64,000 nt of DNA from Rhodocyclus tenuis (GTDB lineage Bacteria; Pseudomonadota; Gammaproteobacteria; Burkholderiales; Rhodocyclaceae): positions 166,930 to 230,929 of the forward strand of contig NZ_JACIGE010000006.1 of assembly GCF_014197755.1 (NCBI RefSeq). Reading direction: 5' to 3'. Shown here piece by piece: positions 27,719 through 39,257 of this stretch. The notes under the pieces were generated by a model. That model searched no databases. It had not been told where the DNA came from and saw only the letters and a list, made by a program, of their open reading frames with translations. A program made the translations under genes and the position numbers. Position 1 is the first letter of the stretch; the number at the start of each line of letters is the position of its first letter.

Positions 27719-28869
27719 TGCATCTCGATTGCGTAAATACTGCCGTTGCTCGTCTGCACGACGACGCCGTCAGTGTTGGCCTGCAGCGGCGCCAGCACCG
27801 GGCTGCCGTCGGTGGTCTGGCGGGCAGCAAAAGCGCCATCCTCACGATTGAGGAAATGCACCACACCCTGCACATCGGCGACGACGATCAGGCCACGCCG
27901 CGCCAGCGGTGCCGTCAGGCGACGCAGGAACAGGCGGTCCTGTTTCCAGATGCTGGCACCGCTGTTGCGGTCGAGCGCGTGCACGGCGCCCTTGTCGTCG
28001 CTGACATAGACGTAGCGGCTGTCGATGGCCAGCCCGGCAGCGCTCGACAGCTCGCGCGCCCAGACCAGCGAGCCGTTGCCGAGGTCGAAGCAGGCGACGC
28101 GGCCCTGGAAGGCGACGGCGCAGATCTCGCGCCCGTCGATCACCGGGACGCTGGTGATGTCGGCAACGCGGTCGAGTTCGGTGACGCCCTTGGGCACGGC
28201 AACGGCGCCTTCCCACATCGGTGCGCCGTTGCCGAGGCTGACGGCAACCAGCTTGCCGCCGGGGAAACCGGCGAAAACGAAGCGATCGGCGACCAGCGGC
28301 GCCGCCGTGACGCGCACCGACAGCGGCGTCGACGGCCGCTGATAGACCCAGCGGCGCTTGCCGTCGGCGAGTTCGAAAGCCGCCAGACGGTTGTCGCCGC
28401 TGCGCACGACCACCGCGTCTTCGGCGATGACCGGCGGCGACAGCACTTCGCTGGTCGCGCGGGAAGTCCACAAGGCGGCACCGTCGGCGGCGTTGAAGGC
28501 AAGTATCTCGCCCTTGGGCGTGCCGACGACGACCATGCGCTCGCTGGCGCCGACGCCGCCGGAGACGGTCTGACCGATCTTGACGCGCCACACCTGGCGA
28601 CCGTTGTCGAAACGCGTCAGCGCGCCGTCACGGCCGACGGCATAGACGCTGCTGCCGACCACGGCCGGCACGAGCACGTAGTCGCCTGCCTTGCCGACGC
28701 TGTCGCGCCAGACGACGCGCGTATCGGCGCTGGCGGTGATCGCCTTCAGTTCGGCCATTTTCGGCCCGCCCGGCTTGCTCGCGAACGGATTGAGCGAATC
28801 GAGCGTCGAGCAGGCGCCGAGCAGCGGCAACAGCGCAACGCAGGCGGCCCGCGCCAGCGCCCGGTTCAT
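27715..28869 (-). CDS. bamB: BamB outer-membrane assembly lipoprotein
   Basis: The product is 384 aa with a signal peptide ending in lipobox LLGAC, followed by an eight-bladed PQQ-like beta-propeller of repeated GxxxxW/ALD-type blades. BamB is an accessory lipoprotein of the BAM complex that inserts outer-membrane beta-barrels. It lies between yfgM and der, with 4-nt overlaps on both sides. Confidence 0.97.
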   Translation of the reverse strand: MNRALARAACVALLPLLGACSTLDSLNPFASKPGGPKMAELKAITASADTRVVWRDSVGKAGDYVLVPAVVGSSVYAVGRDGALTRFDNGRQVWRVKIGQTVSGGVGASERMVVVGTPKGEILAFNAADGAALWTSRATSEVLSPPVIAEDAVVVRSGDNRLAAFELADGKRRWVYQRPSTPLSVRVTAAPLVADRFVFAGFPGGKLVAVSLGNGAPMWEGAVAVPKGVTELDRVADITSVPVIDGREICAVAFQGRVACFDLGNGSLVWARELSSAAGLAIDSRYVYVSDDKGAVHALDRNSGASIWKQDRLFLRRLTAPLARRGLIVVADVQGVVHFLNREDGAFAARQTTDGSPVLAPLQANTDGVVVQTSNGSIYAIEMQ

Positions 28870-29555
28870 CGTGCCGCCTCGCCGCTGGCCTCGAGCTTCA
28901 GGCGCAGCAGTTCGCGAAAGGGCGCGTTCGCCTCGCGATCCTGCAGCGTGCTGCGCCCCTTCCCGGCAGCGGCGTCCTTGGCGTCGAGCGCAGCGCTGGC
29001 CTGCCGCCAGGCCGCGGCGGCTTCGGCCTTCTTGCCCTGTGCGCTGAGCACGTCGCCGCGCACGTCGGCAAAGCGGGCGGCAAAACCTTCGCTGACCGCA
29101 CCGTCGAGCAGGCGCAGCGCCTCGTCGTAGGCCTTGTCGTCGATCAGCAACGTCGCCAGACGCAGGCGCGCCAGTTCGCGCGCTTCGTCGCGGCCGTTGC
29201 TGACCACCCAGCCGAGTTGTGCGCGCGCGGTCTTCGCATCGCCGCTATCAACTGCCGACTTGGCCGCGGTCAGCGCAGCGAGCGCCGCCACCGGCGTCGA
29301 GGGGAATTTCTCCAGCAGTTCGCCGCTGGCCGTCTTGACGCGCTGCGCGTCACCGCTGGCCGCCGCCTGCTGCAGCACGGAGAAGATCGCCGCGGCCTGC
29401 GCCGCCTGATTGCGCTGGTACCAGTTCCAGCCCTGCCAGCCGGCGACGGCGAGCGAAGCGGCGAGGACGACCGCGGTAACGGTATTGCCGTGCTGCTTCC
29501 ACCAGGTCTTGATTTCGTCGAGCTGTTCCTGCTCTTCGAGGTCGTAAGTGGCCAT
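28866..29555 (-). CDS. yfgM: YfgM-family inner-membrane TPR protein
   Basis: The product is 229 aa. It has a conserved EEQEQLDEIKTWWKQHGN start, one membrane helix near 26-44 and periplasmic tetratricopeptide-like repeats. YfgM works with the PpiD chaperone at the Sec translocon in E. coli. It is linked by overlap to bamB and by a 1-nt overlap to hisS. Confidence 0.94.
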   Translation of the reverse strand: MATYDLEEQEQLDEIKTWWKQHGNTVTAVVLAASLAVAGWQGWNWYQRNQAAQAAAIFSVLQQAAASGDAQRVKTASGELLEKFPSTPVAALAALTAAKSAVDSGDAKTARAQLGWVVSNGRDEARELARLRLATLLIDDKAYDEALRLLDGAVSEGFAARFADVRGDVLSAQGKKAEAAAAWRQASAALDAKDAAAGKGRSTLQDREANAPFRELLRLKLEASGEAAR

Positions 29556-30837
29556 CAGGATTCGTCCTCATCGTCGAGTAAGCATTGGATGATGGCGTCA
29601 GCCAGCAGATCGACGCCAATACGTTTCTGTTCGCCGCCGTCGCGCAAGGGCTTCAGGCTGACTTCGCCAGCATTGGCCTCGTCGTCGCCGATAATGATCG
29701 CAAACGGCGCAGCGCTGGCATCGGCCTTCTTCATCTGCGACTTGAAGCTGCCGCCGCCACAGTGCAGCAGCACGTCGAGCCCCTGGTCGCGCAGACCTTC
29801 GGCGACGCGCGGCGCCAGCCTTGACGCGGCGTCGCCCTGGTGCACGATATAGGCATCGACCGCCACCGGCGCCGGCACACCGCCGGCATCGCTGATCAGC
29901 GCCAGCAGGCGCTCGACGCCCATGGCGAAACCGCAGGCCGGCGTCGCCTTGCCGCCGAGCTGGCCGACCAGACCGTCGTAACGGCCGCCGGCGCAGACCG
30001 TACCCTGCGCGCCGAGGCGGTCGGTGACCCATTCGAACACGGTCAGGTTGTAATAGTCGAGGCCGCGCACCAGCCGCGGGTTGATCGTATAGGGAATGCC
30101 GACGTCGCGCAGGATCTGCTGCACGCCCTCGAAGTGCGCCAGCGATTCCGGCCCGAGGTGATCGATCAGCTTCGGCGCGGCGGCAACGAGTTCCTGCATC
30201 GCCGGGTTCTTGGTGTCGAGGATGCGCAGCGGGTTGCTATGCAGCCGCCGTCTGGCGTCCTCGTCGAGCAGTTCGGCGTTCGCCTCGAAGTAGGTGATCA
30301 GTTCGGCACGATGGCGCGCACGTTCTTCGGCCTGACCGAGCGTATTGATCTCGAGACGGATCCCGTCAAGGCCGAGATCGTCCCACAGGCGCGCGCCCAT
30401 CAGGATGTGCTCGGCATCGACGTCGGGGCCGGCAAAACCGAAGGCCTCGACGCCGACCTGATGGAACTGCCGGTAGCGCCCCTTCTGCGGCCGCTCGTGA
30501 CGGAACATCGGGCCCGTGTAGTAGAGGCGCTGCGGCCGCTCGCCGGCGAGGCTGTGCTGGATGACGGCACGCACGCAGCCGGCGGTGCCTTCCGGGCGCA
30601 GCGTCAGCGGCTCACCGTTGAGGCTGTCGACGAAGGAATACATTTCCTTCTCGACGATGTCGGTCACCTCGCCGATGGCGCGCGAAAAGAGCGGTGTCGG
30701 CTCGACGATGGGCAGGCGGATCGGCCGGTAGCCGTAGCCTTTCAGCCAGCTGCGGACGATTTCTTCGAAGCGTTCCCAGAGTTCTGCCTCGTCCGGCAGG
30801 ATGTCGTTCATGCCGCGGACGGACTGGATGTTTCGGC

Positions 30838-30841
<4 letters not shown>
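29555..30841 (-). CDS. hisS: Histidyl-tRNA synthetase
   Basis: The product is 428 aa from ATG 30841 ([18 protein letters not shown]). The open frame continues far upstream as antisense to ispG in another frame and is not coding there. Class II motifs are present ([30 protein letters not shown]), with the histidine-specific LVRGLDYY and the AGGRYDGL loop. The start overlaps the ispG stop as ATGA. Confidence 0.98.
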
Positions 30842-32073
<1,232 letters not shown>

Positions 32074-32086
32074 TGAAAAATCCTGG

Positions 32087-33328
32087 TCATTCGAGAGTGA
32101 GACGCGCCACATCGTCCTTGCTGCGGGTGCTCATTTCAACCGGCTTGCCCTTGTAGCGCAAAACGACATGTGTGGCGTTGCCGACGACCAGCGTGAACGG
32201 CGGCCGGCCATCGACGCGGCGTTCGCTGCCCGCCGGGCTGAGCTGCGAGAAAACGATCTGGCCGCTGCGGTCGCGGACTTCAACCCACGCCGGCTTGGCA
32301 AAGCTGAAGACGAGCGAGGCCTCGCCGCCAGCTGCCGCCGCCGGCTGTGCGGCGGCAGCGCTCGGCTTCTCGACAGCGAGCGCCGCAGACGCCGGCGTCG
32401 CGCTGCTTGCCGCTTTTGCGGGCGCGCCGGGCACGGGCGTTGTTGCCGGGGCGGGAACAGGAACGGCAGCGTTGGCAACTGTCGCGTTCGCTTGAGGAGC
32501 GGCGGCCGCAGTCTTCGCCGGCAGGTCTGCCAGCGGTTTTGCGCGTGCGTCGGAAGCAAGCGCCGGAGCGGCAGGCGGCGTGACGACGGCAGGCGGCGTC
32601 GCCACGGAGGTAGCGACAGGAGCCGTCGCGGTCGTGGCGGCAGGTGCCGCCGGGATCGTTTCCGGCGAAGCCGGCACCACCGGCTCCGGCGCGACGTCGG
32701 CCGGCGTCGGCTCGACAGCGGCTTCTTCCCCAGCCGACGCAGCCTTGTCCGGCTCGCCCTGAACACCTTGCGGCATCAGGAAATAAACGGCGAGCGCAGC
32801 GACCACCAGCAACACGCCGGTGATCACCACCATCAGGTCACGCCGCTCGGGACGCCCGGCCTGCGGCAGCGTCGCCCCTTCGCTCGGCGGCAGCGCCAGC
32901 TTGACCGGTTCGGCCGCCGGCTTCTCGGCATCGAAGGCCGCGAGCAGTACGCTGGCGTCAATCTGCAGGAGCCGCGCGTAATTGCGCGCAAAACCACGGA
33001 CGAAAGTCATTCCCGGCAAGCGCGACCAGTCGCCCGACTCGAGCGCCTCGATTTGTCGGGTGCTCAGCTTGAGCGATTTGGCAACATCGGCGACGGCGAG
33101 GTTTCTCGCTTCGCGCGCCGTACGCAGGATGCTGCCGACGCCGGGAGCCGGAGTGGGCACAGGCACTGCGGCCGGCTCGACCGGCAGGGCAGGCGCCGTC
33201 TCCGCCGGGCCGGTGGGCAAGGAGTCGACTTCAGCCACCGGCAACGACTCGGTGGCCTGCCCTGCCAGATCAGGCTCGGTAACGGCAGCGGCTTGCGCGA
33301 CTGCCGGTGCAGGTGTCTCTTCGCTCAT
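32087..33328 (-). CDS. rodZ: RodZ-like cytoskeletal protein
   Basis: The product is 413 aa. A Pro/Ala-rich N-terminus is followed by an HTH of the RodZ type near residues 62-130 ([37 protein letters not shown]), a membrane helix near 165-187, a long Ala/Pro/Thr periplasmic linker, and a C-terminal DUF4115 beta domain. RodZ couples MreB to the elongation machinery. The roughly 60-residue extension before the HTH is longer than in E. coli RodZ. Confidence 0.94.
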   Translation of the reverse strand: MSEETPAPAVAQAAAVTEPDLAGQATESLPVAEVDSLPTGPAETAPALPVEPAAVPVPTPAPGVGSILRTAREARNLAVADVAKSLKLSTRQIEALESGDWSRLPGMTFVRGFARNYARLLQIDASVLLAAFDAEKPAAEPVKLALPPSEGATLPQAGRPERRDLMVVITGVLLVVAALAVYFLMPQGVQGEPDKAASAGEEAAVEPTPADVAPEPVVPASPETIPAAPAATTATAPVATSVATPPAVVTPPAAPALASDARAKPLADLPAKTAAAAPQANATVANAAVPVPAPATTPVPGAPAKAASSATPASAALAVEKPSAAAAQPAAAAGGEASLVFSFAKPAWVEVRDRSGQIVFSQLSPAGSERRVDGRPPFTLVVGNATHVVLRYKGKPVEMSTRSKDDVARLTLE

Positions 33329-34191
33329 TCGTATTCGCCCTTGGACAGCTTCTGGAATTCGGGAGACGCCGGGAAGCGGCGACGCAACTGGCTGGCGTAA
33401 CTCGCCTCGGCGGCGCGGTCACCGAGGCGGCGCTCGATGCGCAGCGCCAGCCACAGCGCTTCAGCGTTGGGTTCGACGCGACGCAGAAGCTCGCCGAGAC
33501 GGGTTTGCGCGCCGCTGAAATCGCCGCGCAGATAACTGATGCTGGCGAGCTGCAACAATGCCTGTGCATTGTTCGGCGAGAAGCGCAGCGATTTCTGGAA
33601 ATAATCGTCAGCGGACGCGATATCGCCGGCTTTCAGCGAGCATTGGCCGGCATTCAGCCACGCGCGCTCGGGCGTCTGGTAGAGCGGATTCTGCAGCGCG
33701 CGCATGAAGAAGCTGATCGCCTCCTTCTCGCGCCCGGTCTGGCACAGGAACCAGCCGTAGTTATTGTTGATTTCCGGATCGTTGCTGGCAAGCCGCAAAG
33801 CTTCCTTGAAGTCGTCCTCGGCGAGCGCGATCTCGCGCAGATAGACATGGACCAGACCGCGCACGTTGAAAGCCGGGGCGTAGGAAGCATCGGCGGCGAT
33901 GGCGATGCGCAGCTCTTCGAGCGCGACCGCCATATTGCCATCCTGGAAGTACAGCGAACCGAGTTCCGTGTGCAGCTTGGCGCGCGTACGCGGATCGCCG
34001 ACGCCGCCTTGCGTCACCTGCTCCGAAGTCGCCTGCGTCGCACCCTGCGCCAACGCGACGCCGGGAAGGAACGCCGCAAACGCCGCCACCAGTGCCAGAA
34101 CACCGCGATAGCTTGCGCGGGAGCGGACGGATGCCGGAGAAGGCGGCAGACGCAATGCCGCGCGCTGACGCTGTGCAAGCCTGTCGGTCAT
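33325..34191 (-). CDS. pilF: PilF/PilW-type TPR protein for type IV pilus biogenesis
   Basis: The product is 288 aa with an N-terminal signal segment near 29-48 and about six TPR repeats ([37 protein letters not shown]). PilF is needed for PilQ secretin assembly in Pseudomonas and Neisseria relatives. Unlike the classical lipoprotein, the signal ends in GVALAQG without a Cys, so it may be cleaved by signal peptidase I. It lies between rlmN and rodZ, overlapping both. Confidence 0.9.
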   Translation of the reverse strand: MTDRLAQRQRAALRLPPSPASVRSRASYRGVLALVAAFAAFLPGVALAQGATQATSEQVTQGGVGDPRTRAKLHTELGSLYFQDGNMAVALEELRIAIAADASYAPAFNVRGLVHVYLREIALAEDDFKEALRLASNDPEINNNYGWFLCQTGREKEAISFFMRALQNPLYQTPERAWLNAGQCSLKAGDIASADDYFQKSLRFSPNNAQALLQLASISYLRGDFSGAQTRLGELLRRVEPNAEALWLALRIERRLGDRAAEASYASQLRRRFPASPEFQKLSKGEYE

Positions 34192-35282
34192 GGGGCCACC
34201 TTGTGAACATTGATGATCCGGCGTTCGCTACGCCGCGTCCGGTCGTCCACCTGCCCGGCCAACTGGCCACAGGCGGCAGCAATGTCGTCGCCGCGCGTCT
34301 TGCGCGTGGTGGCGACGTAGCCGCCTTCCTGCAGGATTTCGGCGAAGCGGCGGATGCGCGGCGACGGCGAACGGCGGTAGGGCGAACCGGGAAACGGATT
34401 GAAGGGAATCAGATTGAACTTGCACGGCACGCGGCGGGCAATCGCCAGCAGCGCGCGCGCGTGCGCGTCGCTGTCGTTGATGCCGTCGAGCATGACGTAT
34501 TCGAAAGTGACGAAGTCGCGCGGCGCACGCTCAAGATAGCGCAGGCAGGCAGCGAGCAGTTCGCGCAGCGGGTACTTGCGGTTGATCGGCACCAGTTCGT
34601 CGCGCAGCGCATCGTCCGGCGCGTGCAGCGAGACAGCGAGCGCCACCGGGCACTCGTCACGCAGGCGGTCCATCGCCGGCACGAGGCCCGAGGTCGATAC
34701 CGTGACACGCCGCCGCGACAGGCCGTAGGCGTTGTCGTCGAGCATCAGGCGCAGCGCAGTGATCGAATTGTCGAGATTGGCGAGCGGCTCGCCCATTCCC
34801 ATCAGCACCACGTTGCTGATGATGCGCTCGCCCTTGGGATCGGCGCCGAGCGCGCGATTGGCCTGCCACAGCTGGCCGATGATCTCGGCGGTCGTCAGAT
34901 TGCGGTTGAAGCCCTGCTTGCCGGTCGAGCAGAAAGCGCAATCAAGCGCACAACCGGCCTGCGTCGAAATGCACAGCGTGCCGCGGTCGTCCTCGGGGAT
35001 GAAGACGCTCTCGACGGCGTTGCCGGCACCGACGTCAAATAGGAACTTGCGCGAACCGTCGCCGGACAGGCGGTCGGCGACAATCGCCGGCGGCGTCACC
35101 GTCGCCACCTCCTTCAGTTTTTCGCGCAGACTTTTGGCGATGTCGGTCATCGCGTCGAAATCGCCGACACCGCCGCGATGCAGCCAGCGCAGCACCTGCC
35201 GCGCACGGAAAGGCTTCTCGCCGCGCTCGGCGAAGAAGGCGGTGAGTCCGGCGGCGTCGAAATCGAGCAGGTTGGCTGACAT
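34188..35282 (-). CDS. rlmN: RlmN, dual-specificity 23S rRNA/tRNA adenine-C2 methyltransferase
   Basis: The product is 364 aa from ATG 35282 ([17 protein letters not shown]). The 16 upstream residues are rejected. The radical SAM motif is [15 protein letters not shown], and [12 protein letters not shown] is present. It methylates A2503 of 23S rRNA and A37 of some tRNAs. It lies 68 nt after ndk. Confidence 0.97.
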   Translation of the reverse strand: MSANLLDFDAAGLTAFFAERGEKPFRARQVLRWLHRGGVGDFDAMTDIAKSLREKLKEVATVTPPAIVADRLSGDGSRKFLFDVGAGNAVESVFIPEDDRGTLCISTQAGCALDCAFCSTGKQGFNRNLTTAEIIGQLWQANRALGADPKGERIISNVVLMGMGEPLANLDNSITALRLMLDDNAYGLSRRRVTVSTSGLVPAMDRLRDECPVALAVSLHAPDDALRDELVPINRKYPLRELLAACLRYLERAPRDFVTFEYVMLDGINDSDAHARALLAIARRVPCKFNLIPFNPFPGSPYRRSPSPRIRRFAEILQEGGYVATTRKTRGDDIAAACGQLAGQVDDRTRRSERRIINVHKVAP

Positions 35283-35350
35283 CGCGGATCGGTCAGTAGC
35301 CGCGCTGCGCGGGCCGGCTACGCGGCACACGCAGCGCGCGTTTCACTGGT

Positions 35351-35779
35351 TCAGCGACCGGCGAAAACGTTGAGCGTCGGGAAGAAGAAGGCGATCTCGA
35401 CGGCGGCCGTTTCAGCGGCATCGGAGCCATGCACGGCGTTGGCGTCGATCGAATCGGCGAAATCGGCGCGGATGGTTCCCGGCGCGGCCTTCTTCGGATC
35501 GGTGGCGCCCATCAGGTCGCGATTCGTCAGGATGGCGTTTTCGCCTTCCAGCGCCTGGATCATCACCGGGCCGGAGGTCATGAACTTGACCAGATCCTTG
35601 AAGAAGGGACGTTCCTTGTGCACGGCGTAGAAGGCGCCGGCTTCCTGCTCCGACAACCAGGCCATGCGCGCAGCGATGACCTTCAGGCCGGCGCCTTCAA
35701 AGCGCGAGTAGATCTGGCCGATGACATTCTTGGCGACGGCGTCGGGTTTGATGATGGAAAGGGTGCGTTCGATAGCCAT
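35351..35779 (-). CDS. ndk: Nucleoside diphosphate kinase
   Basis: The product is 142 aa ([18 protein letters not shown]) with the phospho-histidine in NAVHGSD. It balances NTP pools. It is the first gene of the superoperon. A TAGAAT at 35876-35881 (minus strand) upstream could be a -10 box, but no good -35 matches it. Confidence 0.98.
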   Translation of the reverse strand: MAIERTLSIIKPDAVAKNVIGQIYSRFEGAGLKVIAARMAWLSEQEAGAFYAVHKERPFFKDLVKFMTSGPVMIQALEGENAILTNRDLMGATDPKKAAPGTIRADFADSIDANAVHGSDAAETAAVEIAFFFPTLNVFAGR

Positions 35780-35923
35780 GAATCAGTTCTCCACAGGGGA
35801 AAGGACAAGAAAGGGGAAATGCCGGCGCCGTCAAGCGGCCACGCACAGGCGCGCCGCGTCGGCGAGGAACTCGCGATTCTACCAAGAGTCCGCGCCGATT
35901 GCTGAAATGACCGACGCAAGGCA

Positions 35924-35946
35924 GCCCGCGCCAGTGCGGCGCGGGC
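35924..35946 (-). terminator. Second hairpin downstream of dctM
   Basis: Arms GCCCGCGCC (35924-35932) and GGCGCGGGC (35938-35946) form a 9-bp perfect stem. It lies beyond the first hairpin in the gap between dctM and ndk. There is no T-run. Confidence 0.4.
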
Positions 35947-35959
35947 TTCGCAACGAGGA

Positions 35960-35982
35960 GCCGCCGGCAGCACGCCGGCGGC
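35960..35982 (-). terminator. Hairpin directly downstream of dctM
   Basis: Arms GCCGCCGGC (35960-35968) and GCCGGCGGC (35974-35982) with a 5-nt loop lie immediately after the dctM stop at 35989. It is probably part of the operon end, though it is not followed by T residues. Confidence 0.45.
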
Positions 35983-35988
35983 AACTGG

Positions 35989-37272
35989 CTAGATCATGCC
36001 GAGCGTGCGCGGCAGCCAGAGCGAGAGATCGGGCCAGTAGGTCACCAGCGCCAGGAAGCCGAGCATCGACAGCAGCCACGGCCAGACAGCCACCGTCAGC
36101 TCGGTAATCCCCATCTTGGTAATACCCGAAGCGACATACAGATTGAGGCCGACCGGCGGGTGACACATGCCGACTTCCATGTTCACCACCATCAGGATGC
36201 CGAAGTGCACCGGGTGAATGCCAAGCTTCATCGCCACCGGGAAGAGGATCGGCGCGAAGATCAGCACGATCGACGACGGCTCCATGAAGTTACCGGCGAG
36301 CAGCAGGATGATGTTCACCGCCAGCAGAAAGGCGATGATGCCGAGGCCGTGGCCAAGCATCCAGTCAGCCAGCGCCTGCGGGATGTTCTCGTTGGTCATG
36401 ATGAACGAGAAGAGCACGGCGTTGGTGATGATGTAGAGCAGCATCGCCGACATGTTGGCCGAGTTGAGCAGCACCTTCGGCACATCCTTCAACGACATGT
36501 CCTTGTAGACGAAGACAGCGACGAAGAAGGCGTAGACGGCGCTCATCGCCGCGGCTTCGGTCGGCGTGAACATTCCCGAATAGATGCCGCCCATGACGAC
36601 GACGATCAACAGCAGTCCCCACATCGATTCGCGGAAAGCCTTCGCGCGTTCCGCCCAGCTCGCCTTCGTCATGCGCGGATAGTTGAACTTCTTCGCGCGG
36701 TACCAGGTGACGCCGCCGAGAACGCCAGCCAGCGCCAGACCGGGAATGACGCCGGCCATGAACAGCGCGCCGACCGAGGTATTGGTCGCCACCGAATACA
36801 TGACCATGACGATCGACGGCGGAATCAGGATGCCGAGCGCGCCCGAGGTGGTGATGACGCCGGCGCCGAAGCGACTGGGGAAGCCGGCCTTGACCATCGC
36901 CGGCAACAGGATCGAGCCGATCGCCACCACAGTCGCCGGGCTGGAACCGGACACCGCGGCGAACAGCGCACAGGCGAGCACGCCGGCCAGACCGAGGCCG
37001 CCGTACCAGTGACCGACCATCGCCGTCGCGAAGTTGATCATCCTTCGCGCCACACCACCGTGCGTGAGGAAATTGCCGGCCAAGATGAAGAACGGGATCG
37101 CCATGATCTCGAACTTCTCGATGCCGGTGAACAGCTTCAGCGCCACCGACTCAAGCGGCACCTGCGTCATGGTGAACAGGAAGGTGAGGACGGTCAGGCC
37201 GAGCGAGATCGACACCGGCATGCCGGTAAGCATCAGCGCCAGCAGCAGACCGAAGATGATGGCGGCGTTCAT
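35989..37272 (-). CDS. dctM: TRAP dicarboxylate transporter large permease DctM
   Basis: The product is 427 aa with about 12-13 membrane helices and the family pattern GMPVSISLGL, AVSGSSPATVVAIG and PTEAAAMSAVYA. It is the sodium-coupled transport subunit. The start overlaps dctQ by 4 nt. It is the last gene of dctPQM. Confidence 0.97.
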   Translation of the reverse strand: MNAAIIFGLLLALMLTGMPVSISLGLTVLTFLFTMTQVPLESVALKLFTGIEKFEIMAIPFFILAGNFLTHGGVARRMINFATAMVGHWYGGLGLAGVLACALFAAVSGSSPATVVAIGSILLPAMVKAGFPSRFGAGVITTSGALGILIPPSIVMVMYSVATNTSVGALFMAGVIPGLALAGVLGGVTWYRAKKFNYPRMTKASWAERAKAFRESMWGLLLIVVVMGGIYSGMFTPTEAAAMSAVYAFFVAVFVYKDMSLKDVPKVLLNSANMSAMLLYIITNAVLFSFIMTNENIPQALADWMLGHGLGIIAFLLAVNIILLLAGNFMEPSSIVLIFAPILFPVAMKLGIHPVHFGILMVVNMEVGMCHPPVGLNLYVASGITKMGITELTVAVWPWLLSMLGFLALVTYWPDLSLWLPRTLGMI

Positions 37273-37985
37273 TTGCGCTCTCCCTTGCCGCTCTCGTCGA
37301 CAGCGGGATTGTCACCGGGCTGTGGATGTTTCAGGTCGCGCATGTGCAGGTCGTCGTTCATTGCGAAGGGATTGAAATCGACCGGCGTCTTGTCCTTTTC
37401 CTCTTCCAGTCCTTCGACGTGGCCGTGGTCGTGGTGCGGCAATTCGCCCGTGCCCAGGAAATTCCACAGCACCTGCAGAAAGCGGAAACACATCAGCGAA
37501 GAACCGAGCGGAATCGCGCTGTAGACCATCCAGGTCGGCCACTCGAGGTCGGGGGTCGTCGGTCCCTCGGGGATATCGCCGACATCGCTGCCGAGAGCAC
37601 TGAGGAATGCGTAATGGGCGCCGTTTTCCCAGACGAAGTTGGCACCGAGCGTGCCGACGATGCCGGTAAACAGCGCGCCCGCACACAGGCCGAAGATGAT
37701 GAAGAGACGGCGGTTCTTCTCGTTGAGGCGGTTGATCATCACGTCGACGCCGACGTGGATGCCGGTGCGCACGCCATAGGCAGCGCCGAACTTCGCCATC
37801 CACACAAACATGATGATGGTGAGTTCCTGCGCCCAGCTGAAATTGAGTCCGAGCAACCAGTCCTGCAGCCCCGGAATCGCCATGCCCGCCAGATAGCGGT
37901 GCATGACGGCGACGAAGATGATCGTCGTCGCCGCGCCCATGAGGAAGGTGATGATCCATTCCTCGAGATGATCAAGCCACTTCAT
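37269..37985 (-). CDS. dctQ: TRAP transporter small permease DctQ with a hydrophilic C-terminal extension
   Basis: The product is 238 aa. Four membrane helices of the DctQ family lie in residues 10-180 (WAQELTIIMFVWMAKFGAAY, FLQVLWNFLGTGE). The last about 50 residues are hydrophilic, beginning with a His-rich LPHHDHGHVEG and ending in an acidic/Lys tail. Most DctQ proteins end soon after the fourth helix, so this tail is unusual. It pairs with DctM in the membrane. Confidence 0.93.
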   Translation of the reverse strand: MKWLDHLEEWIITFLMGAATTIIFVAVMHRYLAGMAIPGLQDWLLGLNFSWAQELTIIMFVWMAKFGAAYGVRTGIHVGVDVMINRLNEKNRRLFIIFGLCAGALFTGIVGTLGANFVWENGAHYAFLSALGSDVGDIPEGPTTPDLEWPTWMVYSAIPLGSSLMCFRFLQVLWNFLGTGELPHHDHGHVEGLEEEKDKTPVDFNPFAMNDDLHMRDLKHPQPGDNPAVDESGKGERK

Positions 37986-38006
37986 TGCCAGTCCTTCCCG
38001 CGATGC

Positions 38007-38044
38007 AAAAAAACGCCCGTCAAGCCATGCGGCCGGACGGGCGT
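38007..38044 (-). terminator. Intrinsic terminator between dctP and dctQ
   Basis: On the minus strand, arms ACGCCCGTC and GACGGGCGT (38036-38044 and 38013-38021) are followed by seven T residues (38013-38007). It lies 18 nt after the dctP stop. It probably causes partial termination so that the binding protein is made in excess over the permeases. Confidence 0.85.
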
Positions 38045-38061
38045 CGTTACCTCAACCGAGC

Positions 38062-39066
38062 CTACAGCTTGCTCGGGTCGAACTCGGTTTCCTTGTAGAT
38101 CGCCTCGATCAGCTCTTTGCCGATGCGCGATTCCATCTTCTGATGCACCGGCACCAGCGCCTTCTTGAAGGCCAGACGTTCTTCCTTGGTCGGCGAGTAG
38201 ACGGTGGTCTTGCCGCTCTTCTTCACCGACTCGAGATCCTTGTCGTTCTGATCCTTGGCGATCTTGTTGGCGTAGACGGTCGATTCCTTCATCGCGGTTT
38301 CCAGCGAGGCGCGGACGTCGGCGGGCAGGCCTTCCCAGAACTTCTTGTTCACGATCACCGCATAGCCGAGGTAGCCGTGGTCGGTCAGCGTCAGGTGCTT
38401 CTGCACTTCGTGCATCTTCTGCGTGTACAGGTTGGAGATCGGGTTCTCCGTGCCGTCGACGACGCCGGTCTGCAGCGCCTGATAGACCTCGGAGAAGGCC
38501 ATCACCTGCGGCAAGGCGCCGAGCGTGCGCATTTCCTCTTCGAGCACCTTCGACGACTGGATGCGCATCTTCTTGCCCTTGAGGTCGGCCGGCAACTTGA
38601 TCGGCGTGTTCGCCGAGAAGGACTTGAAGCCGTTGTCCCAGAAAGCCAGACCAAGGATGCCCTTGGGCTCGAGCTTCTTGAGCAGGTTCTGACCGAGCGG
38701 GCCTTGCGTGACCTTGTGCAGTTCAGTGTAGTTGTCGAAGATGTAAGGCAGGTCGAAGGCTTCGAATTCCTTGACGCCGAGCGGGCCGAACTTGGCCAGC
38801 GACGGTGCCAGCATCTGCACCGCGCCGAGCTGCAGCGCTTCCATTTCTTCCTTGTCCTTGTAGAGCGTCGAGTTGGCGTACACCTCGACCTTGACCTTGC
38901 CCTTGCTCAGCTCTTCGGCCTTCTTCTTGAAGAACTCGGCGGCCATGCCCTTCGGCGTGTCGACGGCAACGACGTGGCTGAACTTGATGACGATCGGCGC
39001 ATCCGCCGACGCGGTAGCGGATAGCGCACAGGCGACGAGGCCTAGCAGCAATGCGGAAATTCTCAT
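38062..39066 (-). CDS. dctP: TRAP transporter periplasmic binding protein DctP
   Basis: The product is 334 aa from ATG 39066, with GAGGAG 5 nt upstream. The long upstream in-frame extension is rejected. A Sec signal peptide ends in ATASA|DAPIV. The ligand-carboxylate Arg sits in KKMRIQSSKVLEEEM, and the VVDGTENPISN segment is typical of C4-dicarboxylate binders. It delivers succinate, fumarate or malate-type substrates to DctQM. Exact ligand identity is inferred from family and context. Confidence 0.96.
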   Translation of the reverse strand: MRISALLLGLVACALSATASADAPIVIKFSHVVAVDTPKGMAAEFFKKKAEELSKGKVKVEVYANSTLYKDKEEMEALQLGAVQMLAPSLAKFGPLGVKEFEAFDLPYIFDNYTELHKVTQGPLGQNLLKKLEPKGILGLAFWDNGFKSFSANTPIKLPADLKGKKMRIQSSKVLEEEMRTLGALPQVMAFSEVYQALQTGVVDGTENPISNLYTQKMHEVQKHLTLTDHGYLGYAVIVNKKFWEGLPADVRASLETAMKESTVYANKIAKDQNDKDLESVKKSGKTTVYSPTKEERLAFKKALVPVHQKMESRIGKELIEAIYKETEFDPSKL

Positions 39067-39152
39067 GTTGGCTCCTCTATTCTCGTTATTGACGCTCGGT
39101 GACCGAAGGAAACGCCTCGCCGCAAGGCGCGCCGGGGCGACCGCGCAGATGT

Positions 39153-39162
39153 TACTTAAGTA
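39153..39162. promoter_or_regulatory. TACTTAAGTA palindrome in the dctP/dctS divergent region
   Basis: A perfect 10-bp AT-rich palindrome lies in an otherwise GC-rich 191-nt intergenic region, about 87 nt upstream of dctP. It is a candidate site for the neighbouring DctR-type regulator. This is inference from position only. Confidence 0.3.
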
Positions 39163-39257
39163 TGGAAAATCGCCTATTGTGGATAACCGCAAGTCGCGCC
39201 GCGCCGACGGAACAAGCGCCACCAGGCTAGGGCAAAGCACGGCGCCCGGAGAAGAAC

